Shown piece by piece: positions 1-5,674 of a stretch of 5,716 bases of DNA. The stretch's first letter is position 1, and the number at the start of each line of letters is the position of its first letter. This DNA comes from CAZTLE01 sp964614415 (GTDB lineage Bacteria > Bacteroidota > Bacteroidia > Flavobacteriales > Flavobacteriaceae): assembly GCA_964614415.1 (NCBI GenBank), contig CAZTLE010000236.1, positions 1 to 5,716 on the forward strand, read 5' to 3'. The translations under genes and the position numbers were made by a program. The notes under the pieces were generated by a model. It had not been told where the DNA came from. It searched no databases and worked only from the letters and a program-made list of their open reading frames with translations.

Positions 1-145
1 GGCATGTCGGGTCAATTAGGTCTACAAAGATATTAAACTATCATAATGTATACTACTATACTTTTTATAGTTAAATTTAAATCAATAAATAATTGATAAT
101 CAATCAAATAAAAAATAAAAGAAGTACTATCATTTTTGACCGTTA

Positions 146-176
146 TTGACTTGAATCCTAAGCCTGTGTACTTTTG
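146..176 (+). promoter_or_regulatory. Putative housekeeping promoter of the oxidoreductase gene
   Basis: TACTTTTG at 169-176 fits the Bacteroidota -7 consensus TAnnTTTG exactly. A TTG at 146-148 lies 20 bases upstream, close to the usual -33 TTTG position. Transcription would start near 181-184, giving a leader of about 45 bases before the ATG at 230. The leader is A-rich just before the start codon (A at -3 and -6), as is usual for this phylum, and has no clear Shine-Dalgarno sequence. The assignment rests on motif match and spacing only. Confidence 0.5.
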
Positions 177-210
177 TATTGTACTTTTCACAAGTATAGA
201 AATGATACTT
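167..210. promoter_or_regulatory. Operator-like repeats overlapping the promoter
   Basis: Two direct copies of TGTACTTTT(G/C) lie at 167-176 and 180-189. They are followed by an inverted repeat AAGTAT-N7-ATACTT at 192-210 and an overlapping TACTT-N5-AAGTA at 182-196. Further upstream, ACTATCAT occurs at 37-44 and 126-133, and its partial inverse ATGATA at 202-207. Dyads of the TACT/AGTA kind are bound by HxlR-family redox regulators such as YodB, which control quinone and aldehyde reductases. Assigning this site to such a regulator is inference, and no regulator gene lies in the window. In AT-rich DNA part of this could be chance. Confidence 0.3.
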
Positions 211-229
211 ATTTAAATAAAAAAGTAAT

Positions 230-1174
230 ATGAAAGCAATTATATTGGAATCGGCTGGAGGCGTTGAGAACTTAAAACTCACCGATATTACCGAACCAAA
301 GTTTAGGGACACCGAGGTACTGGTTGAAGTGAAGGCCATAAGTGTGAACCCGGTAGATTTTAAGGTGCGAGGACATGAAGAGGTACTTACTATGATCTAC
401 GGGGAACGCCGACCTGCCATTCTAGGCTGGGACATTGCCGGAATTGTTGCTTCGAAAGGAAGCAAGGTTACAGAGTTCGAAGTTGGAGACCGGGTGTTCG
501 GGATGATCAACTTCGTTGGAATGGGCAATGCCTATGCCGAGTATGTTGCCGCTCCCCAAGAGCACCTGGCAAAGATCCCGAATGGTGTTTCCTATGAAAA
601 TGCTGCTGCGACGACCCTGGCAGCGCTTACGGCATTGCAGGTTCTGAGATCGGCCGGAATTTCAAAGGACGACCGGGTACTTATTCATGCCGGTTCCGGA
701 GGGGTGGGGCATTTTGCTATCCAGATTGCCAGGGCTATGGGAGCCTATGTGATCACAACGAGTTCTGCAAAAAATAAGGAGCTCGTACTATCCCTGGGAG
801 CCGACGAGCACATTGACTACAGAGAGCAAGCCTTTCAGGAAGTGCTGAGTAATATTGATTTTGCCTTTGATATGTTCAACGGGGAAATATTGCATAATTC
901 CGTAAAGGTTGTTCGAAAAGGTGGCAGGGTGATCTCAATACCAACGCCCGAATTCTCTGCAGAGACTGTCGAGTTGGCAAAAGAACGTGATGTGAACCTT
1001 TCATTTCACATGGTTCAATCCAGTGGGCAGGACATGAATGTACTCAAAGGAATGCTGGAACGAGGAGAAATAAAGCCTTATGTATCAAAGACCTTCGAAT
1101 TCAAGGACATAACCCGGGCACATGAACAATTGGAGAGTGGTCGAACGGTGGGAAAAGTGGTGGTGATGGTATAG
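230..1174 (+). CDS. Zinc-independent NADP-dependent oxidoreductase (MDR superfamily, quinone oxidoreductase-like)
   Basis: A complete 314-residue protein, the usual length for cytosolic quinone oxidoreductase/enoyl-reductase-like members of the medium-chain dehydrogenase/reductase superfamily. The N-terminal GroES-like domain (about 1-120) has the family patterns NPVDFKVRG (40-48) and PAILGWDIAGIV (62-73). The AAATTLAALTALQVL helix (125-139) leads into the Rossmann fold, whose nucleotide-binding glycine loop is AGSGGVG (154-160). LGADEHIDY (189-197) and the closing SGRTVGKVVV (303-312) are also typical. The protein has no cysteine, so it lacks both catalytic and structural zinc sites. Expected activity is NAD(P)H-dependent reduction of quinones or alpha,beta-unsaturated carbonyls in the cytoplasm. 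The exact substrate cannot be told. The gene has its own promoter and terminator and seems unrelated to the downstream operon. Confidence 0.93.
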   Translation: MKAIILESAGGVENLKLTDITEPKFRDTEVLVEVKAISVNPVDFKVRGHEEVLTMIYGERRPAILGWDIAGIVASKGSKVTEFEVGDRVFGMINFVGMGNAYAEYVAAPQEHLAKIPNGVSYENAAATTLAALTALQVLRSAGISKDDRVLIHAGSGGVGHFAIQIARAMGAYVITTSSAKNKELVLSLGADEHIDYREQAFQEVLSNIDFAFDMFNGEILHNSVKVVRKGGRVISIPTPEFSAETVELAKERDVNLSFHMVQSSGQDMNVLKGMLERGEIKPYVSKTFEFKDITRAHEQLESGRTVGKVVVMV

Positions 1175-1220
1175 GTTGAAAGATTGAAAAATTGAAAATT
1201 CAAAGATTCAAAGATTGAAA
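1175..1220 (+). repeat. Cluster of six imperfect 7-8 bp repeats (GATTGAAA/GATTCAAA)
   Basis: Directly after the oxidoreductase stop codon come GTTGAAA (1175), GATTGAAA (1182), AATTGAAA (1190), ATTCAAA (1198), GATTCAAA (1205) and GATTGAAA (1213). These are six consecutive units with a G/C switch in the middle base. The array runs straight into the terminator stem. It is non-coding and its function is unknown. It may simply be a slippage-derived microsatellite. Confidence 0.8.
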
Positions 1221-1248
1221 GTGCGCTCAATAGGGCGCATTTTTGTTT
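1221..1248 (+). terminator. Rho-independent terminator after the oxidoreductase gene
   Basis: Stem TGCGCTC (1222-1228) pairs with GGGCGCA (1233-1239) through seven pairs, one of them a T-G wobble, around an AATA loop. It is followed by TTTTTGTTT. The A-run before the stem can pair with the T-run after it, so it may also work from the other strand. It separates the oxidoreductase from the sigma-factor operon. Confidence 0.88.
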
Positions 1249-1312
1249 GATGACAATATACCCTCGCTGTCTTTTGTTTTTTACCGCTCTTTTAAAAAAA
1301 TAGTACCTTTTC

Positions 1313-1338
1313 TGTAACGCTTTTTAATTTTACGAGTA
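1313..1338 (+). promoter_or_regulatory. Candidate ECF-type promoter of the sigma-factor operon
   Basis: TGTAACG at 1313-1319 matches the AAC-containing -35 element common to ECF sigma promoters (compare TGtAAC for B. subtilis SigX). A CG-containing -10-like ACGAGTA lies at 1332-1338. The 14-base spacer between TGTAAC and CGAG is shorter than the usual 16-17, which weakens the call. Start of transcription would be near 1342-1346. A competing reading is a weak housekeeping -7 TACCTTTT at 1304-1311, which has no well-placed -33 partner. If the ECF reading holds, the operon is probably self-activated. Confidence 0.38.
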
Positions 1339-1372
1339 TACTACCACAAACCACCAAACACTAACTACAAAT

Positions 1373-1927
1373 TTGAAGCTAGTAAGCGACAATGATCTAA
1401 TGCATAAAGTAAGTGCCGGGGAAGTACAGTACCTGGGCCAACTTTACGAACGATACAAACGGTGGTTGTTTAATTTTTTCCTTCAGATGGGGTGTGACAG
1501 GGAACTGAGTGAGGATCTGGTGCAAAATGTATTCATGCGAATACTGAAGTACAAGCACACCTGGACCCGGGACAGCAAGTTCGTAACATGGATGTTTCAG
1601 ATCGCCCGAAACGCGCAAAGCGACCATTTCAGAAGGAATACAAAACATCATCAAAACAAATCAATAGATGATTTAACGCGCGGTATCGAAGGGACCGACA
1701 GCTTTGACAGGGATCAGGATAGATCAGATAGTACAAAATTATTGTACAAGGCATTACAACGGTTACCCGAAGAGAAACGAGAGGTACTCGTGCTGAGCAA
1801 ACTAAAAGAAATGCGCTATAAAGAGGTAGGTGAGGTATTGAACTGTAGTGAAGAAGCGGCAAGAACCAAAGCCCACAGAGCGCTCAAAGAATTACGAACG
1901 ATCTATATGGACATTCAAAATCAATAG
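1373..1927 (+). CDS. ECF-family RNA polymerase sigma factor (TTG start)
   Basis: A 184-residue sigma-70-family factor with only the sigma2 and sigma4 domains, the ECF layout. Sigma2 spans about 17-90. SEDLVQNVFMRILKY (46-60) corresponds to region 2.2, which binds the polymerase clamp helices, and the W64-to-R88 stretch with FVTWMFQIARN (70-80) covers the region 2.3-2.4 promoter-melting and -10 recognition segment. A charged linker (about 90-120) joins it to sigma4, which includes ALQRLPEEKREVLVLSKL (127-144) and a helix-turn-helix at about 149-174. The TTG start is preferred because the MKLVSDNDLM sequence it adds resembles the N-terminus I recall for flavobacterial homologues. The in-frame ATG at 1400 would remove nine residues. 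The leader is G-free and lacks a Shine-Dalgarno sequence. It is the first gene of the operon, and its stop lies two bases before the anti-sigma ATG, which suggests translational coupling. Target promoters are unknown beyond possible autoregulation. Confidence 0.93.
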   Translation: MKLVSDNDLMHKVSAGEVQYLGQLYERYKRWLFNFFLQMGCDRELSEDLVQNVFMRILKYKHTWTRDSKFVTWMFQIARNAQSDHFRRNTKHHQNKSIDDLTRGIEGTDSFDRDQDRSDSTKLLYKALQRLPEEKREVLVLSKLKEMRYKEVGEVLNCSEEAARTKAHRALKELRTIYMDIQNQ

Positions 1928-1929
1928 AC

Positions 1930-2745
1930 ATGGATGTAAAGAACTACATAGACAAAATTCCGGATTATGTGCTGGGAACATTAACCCAGGACGAGGAGAT
2001 GGATTTTATGGAGGCGGTGAACCGGTTTCCGGAGCTTAAAACAGCAGTTGAGGAATGGCAGGACATTCAGGAAGGATTGGTCAATCTGGAGGAATCACCT
2101 TCTCAACAAATGGATACCAATTTCTACCAATTCCTGGCCGATCAGCAGCAAGAGCAGCCTTCCGGTGGAGAGACCGGTAAAGTGCGCAGACTTCCGTTCC
2201 TGGAGAATCGCTTTGTAATTACCATTGTTGCGGCTAGTGTTATGTTGCTACTGGGACTTTTCATTGGCAAGCAGTGGGGAGGTGAAACCATTACCAATTC
2301 GGAAAGCGGAATTACGGAAGTTGAGTTTCAATCTTCCAAACGGGAAACCGAAGAGGTGCGTACCCAACTTGTGATGTCCCTGGCGGATGAACCTTCTGCT
2401 GCCCGTCGTCTTGAGGCCATTTCCGAAGCAAGAAAGCTCGACACCGCTACCGATAAGGTCATACAGGCACTGTTTAAAATGCTGAATTCCGATCCCAATG
2501 TAAATGTCCGTATAGCAGCCGTAACCTCGCTATCCAAGTATGTGGAAAACCCTGTAGTGCGGGAAGGACTTGTGATGTCCATCGTTAATCAGGATTCTCC
2601 ACTGGTTCAAATTGCGTTGGCTGATCTCATGGTCGAGCTAAAGGAAAAAGAATCCATTCAATCCATCGAAGAACTACTTCAGAAACCATCTACCAATGAA
2701 GTGGTAAAAGAGAAATTAAGAGAATCAATCAATCAAATTTTATAA
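1930..2745 (+). CDS. Putative membrane-bound anti-sigma factor with periplasmic HEAT-like repeats
   Basis: A 271-residue single-pass protein. Residues 1-50, including YIDKIPDYVLGTLTQDEEMD and a following PELK, resemble the cytoplasmic sigma-binding head of anti-sigma factors (a helix ending in L-G-L, then an acidic helix). The zinc ligands of the ZAS fold are absent, and the whole protein has no cysteine. A linker with KVRR (84-87) precedes one transmembrane helix at about 95-113. The positive residues before it predict an N-terminus-in topology. From about 145 to the end the chain is helical with HEAT-like periodicity, roughly four units near 145-170, 176-205, 208-238 and 241-268. The DPNVNVRIAAVTSL stretch (188-201) is the clearest. 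Placement directly behind the sigma gene supports an anti-sigma role. I infer that the HEAT-like domain senses a periplasmic protein or stress. Coding status is nearly certain, and the function is likely but inferred. Confidence 0.82.
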   Translation: MDVKNYIDKIPDYVLGTLTQDEEMDFMEAVNRFPELKTAVEEWQDIQEGLVNLEESPSQQMDTNFYQFLADQQQEQPSGGETGKVRRLPFLENRFVITIVAASVMLLLGLFIGKQWGGETITNSESGITEVEFQSSKRETEEVRTQLVMSLADEPSAARRLEAISEARKLDTATDKVIQALFKMLNSDPNVNVRIAAVTSLSKYVENPVVREGLVMSIVNQDSPLVQIALADLMVELKEKESIQSIEELLQKPSTNEVVKEKLRESINQIL

Positions 2746-2756
2746 AACGAACAGAA

Positions 2757-3617
2757 ATGAAAAAGTTAAAATCAATAGTAGCAAGTGCATTGTTTCTATG
2801 TGCGGTTGGAGTACAGGCGCAGACTCATAATGAAACGATCAAGGAAGAAATGAGCTTTTCAGGAAACAGTGCGGCCAATACGCTGGTGGTGTATAACATT
2901 AACGGCGATGTCACCGTGAAAGGGTATAACGGAAATACGGTTAAAGTGGAAGTGAAGAAGTCGGTTAAAGGTCAGACGTCCAGAGCCCTCGAACAGGGAA
3001 AAGCCGAGATCGGAGTGAAGGTGGAAAAGAATGGTAACGTAATCTATGTGTATCATGACTCCCCCTATACGAGATTTGATCTTTCCACAGGTAGGTTCAG
3101 TCACAATAACAGCTGGAATCACGTACGCTATCATTATTCTATGGATTACACCATTATGGTGCCCAACAAGGCGAATCTTGAGTTAAGCACTGTGAATAAT
3201 GGCGAATTGGTGGTTCAGGACGTTCGGGCCGGTGAGATCAGTGTGAACAATACGAACGGCCCTATCTCCATGGAGAATATCACCGGAAAAACCTATGCCA
3301 ATGCCCTTAACAAGGATATCAATATTTCCTATGCGGAGAATCCCACGTCAGACTCGGTATACAAGTCGCTCAACGGCGACATTAATATCACGGTGAAACC
3401 GAGCCTGAATGCCGATGTTTCTTTTAAAAGCCTCAATGGGGATATCTATACGAATTTTGATACGACCATGTCCCCGTCCAGCGGAAAGCTGACGAAGAAA
3501 GAAGGAAAACGAGGTACGCGTTATAAAATGAACAAGGGAACCAAATTTCGAATCGGCCAGGGGGGTGTAAAACTCGATTTTGACGTTCTCAACGGGGATG
3601 TAACAATTAAGAGTTAG
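2757..3617 (+). CDS. Exported DUF4097-type beta-repeat protein, first paralogue
   Basis: A 286-residue protein with a signal peptide of about 21 residues (KK start, hydrophobic core, VQA then Q22). The cysteine at 15 does not form a good lipobox, so type I cleavage is likely. The mature chain has recurring N-G-[DEP]-[VIL] turns: NGDV (49), NGEL (148), NGPI (167), NGDI (206), NGDI (227) and NGDV (280). This is the pattern of DUF4097/putative adhesin proteins, which are thought to form a right-handed beta-solenoid. NALNKDINI (182-190) is shared with the next gene product. An insert at about 101-130 is rich in His, Asn and aromatic residues and has no counterpart in the neighbour. It lies 11 bases after the anti-sigma gene in the same operon. 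The likely location is the periplasm or cell surface. The molecular function of the family is not established. Confidence 0.88.
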   Translation: MKKLKSIVASALFLCAVGVQAQTHNETIKEEMSFSGNSAANTLVVYNINGDVTVKGYNGNTVKVEVKKSVKGQTSRALEQGKAEIGVKVEKNGNVIYVYHDSPYTRFDLSTGRFSHNNSWNHVRYHYSMDYTIMVPNKANLELSTVNNGELVVQDVRAGEISVNNTNGPISMENITGKTYANALNKDINISYAENPTSDSVYKSLNGDINITVKPSLNADVSFKSLNGDIYTNFDTTMSPSSGKLTKKEGKRGTRYKMNKGTKFRIGQGGVKLDFDVLNGDVTIKS

Positions 3618-3621
3618 AACC

Positions 3622-4428
3622 ATGAAAAAATCTATACACATACTAAGCATACTGGCACTTTGCCTCACTACGGCTCTGGGTTCGGCGCAGACGGAAGAGA
3701 TCTCTGTTCCGCTGAGCAATCCGGGAGATGAAGGTAAACTAACGGTGCATGTAACAGATGGCTCTATTACCGTAGAAGGACATAATGCCGATAATGTGGT
3801 GGTAATTGCCAATCGCAGATCAGGTGGAAAGTCCCACAAGAAACGGGAGAAGAACGGATTGAAAAAGGTAGGAGACAACTCCTTATCCTTTACTGTGGAA
3901 GAGTATAACAACGAGGTGAAAATTCGCAATAAGGCGAGCAACGGGCTTGTTGATTTCACCGTTAAGGTACCCCGGAATTTCTCAGTGAACCTGAGAACGG
4001 TAAATAAGGGAAGTATCCGGGTGGATGGACTTAATGGCACCCACGAGGTAAGTAACACCAACGGTCCCGTAGACATGACGAACGTAGGCGGCTCTGTTAT
4101 TGCCGATGCCCTAAACAAGGATATTACCGTTCAATTTTCACAGGTCTTTGATGATACCAATATGATGTTCACCAGTTTAAACGGAGATATCGATGTGACC
4201 TTTCCGTCCAATCTAAAGGCTACGATCTGGGCGCGTTCGGACAATGGTGATGTATATTCCGACTTTGAAATGGTTACCACCAAATCCCAACAGCGAAAAG
4301 AGAACCGGGGTAGTGACGGTGTTTACCGGGTTACCCAGGAAAAAGGAATCACGGCAAGTATTAACGGCGGTGGCATTGAAATAGGTTTTAAGACGCTCAA
4401 TGGGGATATCCTCATTAGATCCAATTAG
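3622..4428 (+). CDS. Exported DUF4097-type beta-repeat protein, second paralogue
   Basis: A 268-residue protein with a signal peptide of about 22 residues (KK start, leucine-rich core, GSA then Q23). The same repeat turns are present: DGSI (46), NKGSI (128), NGPV (147), NGDI (187), NGDV (208) and NGDI (260). It aligns along most of its length with the preceding protein. NTNGPVDM (145-152) matches NTNGPISM, ADALNKDITV (161-170) matches ANALNKDINI, and TLNGDILIR (258-266) matches VLNGDVTIK. The pair therefore arose by duplication, but it has diverged well beyond a recent event. A basic stretch at 65-82 (RRSGGKSHKKREKNGLKK) is distinctive and could contact anionic envelope polymers, which is inference. 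The start is four bases after the previous stop, so translation is probably coupled. Confidence 0.88.
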   Translation: MKKSIHILSILALCLTTALGSAQTEEISVPLSNPGDEGKLTVHVTDGSITVEGHNADNVVVIANRRSGGKSHKKREKNGLKKVGDNSLSFTVEEYNNEVKIRNKASNGLVDFTVKVPRNFSVNLRTVNKGSIRVDGLNGTHEVSNTNGPVDMTNVGGSVIADALNKDITVQFSQVFDDTNMMFTSLNGDIDVTFPSNLKATIWARSDNGDVYSDFEMVTTKSQQRKENRGSDGVYRVTQEKGITASINGGGIEIGFKTLNGDILIRSN

Positions 4429-4456
4429 GAGATATAACAATCAAAAAACGACTGTA

Positions 4457-5620
4457 ATGAAACTTACGAAAATCAAAATTTATGCGGTGCTGATGATGTT
4501 CAGCCTGTGTTTGCCCAACATATGGGCCCAAAAGAAGTCGGATGACTGGCACGATCACAACCGGGTTTCGATAAACACCATGAACGGAAATCCTGATATC
4601 ACTTCCGGTGTGTGGTTTGCTGAACGCGGATATGGCGGAATCTACATTCAGCTTACGGACAGTAAACGTAGAATTAATCCTGCTTTTTCAATTCAGTTTA
4701 GAGCTGAAGAAGATGAGTTCCGCAGCACAGGAGCCGATCGCTATTCGCTGGAACGCGGAGCCGGGACCATTACCTTCGAAGGAGGTATGGAGGGAGACAC
4801 CGGCCAGGGAAGCTATGAGTTTACTGTAAATTCCACTTTTAAGCGATTCCTGGATAGCAAAAACATTACTGCGGAAGATAGTGAGAAGGAAGACTATTAT
4901 TACCTGAAGCTCTTTTTGGGATATGTTACGCAGGATTATACCCAGCATGTTCTTGATTTGGGATATGATCCGAGTTTGAACGTATTGGCCAAGTTGGGAA
5001 TTCATGAAGTAAGCAAGGAATACCTAAATTATGCTTCCACCACAGATTTTAAAGAACTGGATCTGAATATGATCGCGAAGTTTGCTATTCATGGAGTGAG
5101 CATGGACTATATGAAGGGATTGAAATCACTGGGTTACGGTACAATTGAAGCCAACGATGTCAAAAAATTTGCCATACATGGTGTTTCCCTCGACTTCATA
5201 AAAGGTTTGAAGAATGCGGGATATGAGCTGGAAGCCAATGATATTAGAAAGTTTGCCATTCATGGCGTTACGCTGAAGTATATCAACGGATTGAACGATC
5301 TGGGATACGGTGATATGGATGCTGATATGATCCGCAAGTTCGCCGTACACGGTGTGTCTCTAAGCTATATTCGGGGATTGGGCGATGCGGGGTATCAAAA
5401 CCTTGACCCTGACACGATCCGTAAGTTTGCCGTCCATGGAGTTAGTCCGAATTATATCGAGAACTTATTGGCCGCGAACATTGACAAGCCGGATGCAGAC
5501 CTAATACGAAAGGCGAAGGTCCACGGGGTTTCGGCGCGATTCATTGACCGTGCACGTTCCAAGGGGCATGAGTCCAGGGATCTTTCTGATTATATCCGAT
5601 GGAAAGTAAGGGGTATTTAA
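4457..5620 (+). CDS. Exported protein with about eight 28-29-residue helical repeats
   Basis: A 387-residue protein when started at the ATG at 4457. The reading frame is open further upstream to an ATG at 4400, but that would overlap the preceding gene and bury the signal peptide. From 4457 the N-terminus is a good type I signal (KLTKIK, hydrophobic core 8-20, IWA then Q25). Residues 30-130 look beta-rich, with INTMNGNPDI (39-48) echoing the NGD turns of the neighbours and GAGTITFEGG (101-110) followed by a G-x-G-x-F strand pattern. From about 152 to 382 come about eight units whose consensus is roughly FAIHGVSLxYIxGLxxAGY followed by an acidic D-[AM]-[DN]-x-I-R-K helix. The last residues, KVRGI, begin another unit. 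I know repeats of this general kind from C-termini of M56/BlaR1-like proteins and uncharacterised exported proteins, but I have no named family. No catalytic motif is seen. It is last in the operon, 28 bases after the previous gene. A protein-interaction scaffold is the most natural guess. Confidence 0.88.
   Translation: MKLTKIKIYAVLMMFSLCLPNIWAQKKSDDWHDHNRVSINTMNGNPDITSGVWFAERGYGGIYIQLTDSKRRINPAFSIQFRAEEDEFRSTGADRYSLERGAGTITFEGGMEGDTGQGSYEFTVNSTFKRFLDSKNITAEDSEKEDYYYLKLFLGYVTQDYTQHVLDLGYDPSLNVLAKLGIHEVSKEYLNYASTTDFKELDLNMIAKFAIHGVSMDYMKGLKSLGYGTIEANDVKKFAIHGVSLDFIKGLKNAGYELEANDIRKFAIHGVTLKYINGLNDLGYGDMDADMIRKFAVHGVSLSYIRGLGDAGYQNLDPDTIRKFAVHGVSPNYIENLLAANIDKPDADLIRKAKVHGVSARFIDRARSKGHESRDLSDYIRWKVRGI
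4910..5602 (+). repeat. Intragenic array encoding eight 28-29-residue repeats
   Basis: Unit boundaries in protein coordinates are 152-179, 180-208, 209-237, 238-265, 266-294, 295-323, 324-352 and 353-382. The first two units are degenerate and the middle four (209-323) are the most alike. At DNA level the units differ at many third codon positions while the protein pattern persists (for example FAIHGV is written with different codons in units 3, 4 and 5). This indicates an old, selected array rather than recent slippage. Confidence 0.88.
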
Positions 5621-5644
5621 GATACAGGTTTAAAGCAACTGTAG

Positions 5645-5674
5645 AGGCCGGGATTTAGTTCCGGCCTTTTTGTT
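5645..5674 (+). terminator. Rho-independent terminator of the sigma-factor operon
   Basis: AGGCCGGGA (5645-5653) pairs with TTCCGGCCT (5659-5667) over nine pairs, including one G-T wobble, around a TTTAG loop. It is followed by TTTTTGTTT. It starts 24 bases after the last stop codon and marks the operon's 3' end. Confidence 0.93.

Noticed and set aside
1..36. Open frame ending at 36 as the tail of a preceding gene
   Set aside because: Eleven codons in AT-rich sequence give no recognisable protein; chance is as likely.
130..339. Small minus-strand open frame across the oxidoreductase start
   Set aside because: It overlaps the promoter and the 5' end of a clear gene, and its composition looks like translated AT-rich spacer.
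1175..1220. Short repeats as a possible CRISPR array
   Set aside because: Units are only 7-8 bases and directly adjoining, with no spacers and no cas genes nearby.
1400..1402. ATG as alternative start of the sigma factor
   Set aside because: It would discard the MKLVSDNDL N-terminus that I recall as typical of flavobacterial homologues. The TTG at 1373 keeps it.
1848..2039. 63-codon + strand frame spanning the sigma/anti-sigma junction
   Set aside because: It is an out-of-frame shadow of both genes with no recognisable feature.
3348..4118. Long open frame of 256 codons on the minus strand
   Set aside because: It lies wholly antisense to the two DUF4097 genes, which have signal peptides and family repeats, and its translation shows no domain or signal. 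Its openness follows from the codon pattern of the sense genes.
4400..4456. Upstream ATG that would lengthen the last protein by 19 residues
   Set aside because: It overlaps the preceding gene and would place a polar stretch before a well-formed signal peptide that begins at 4457.
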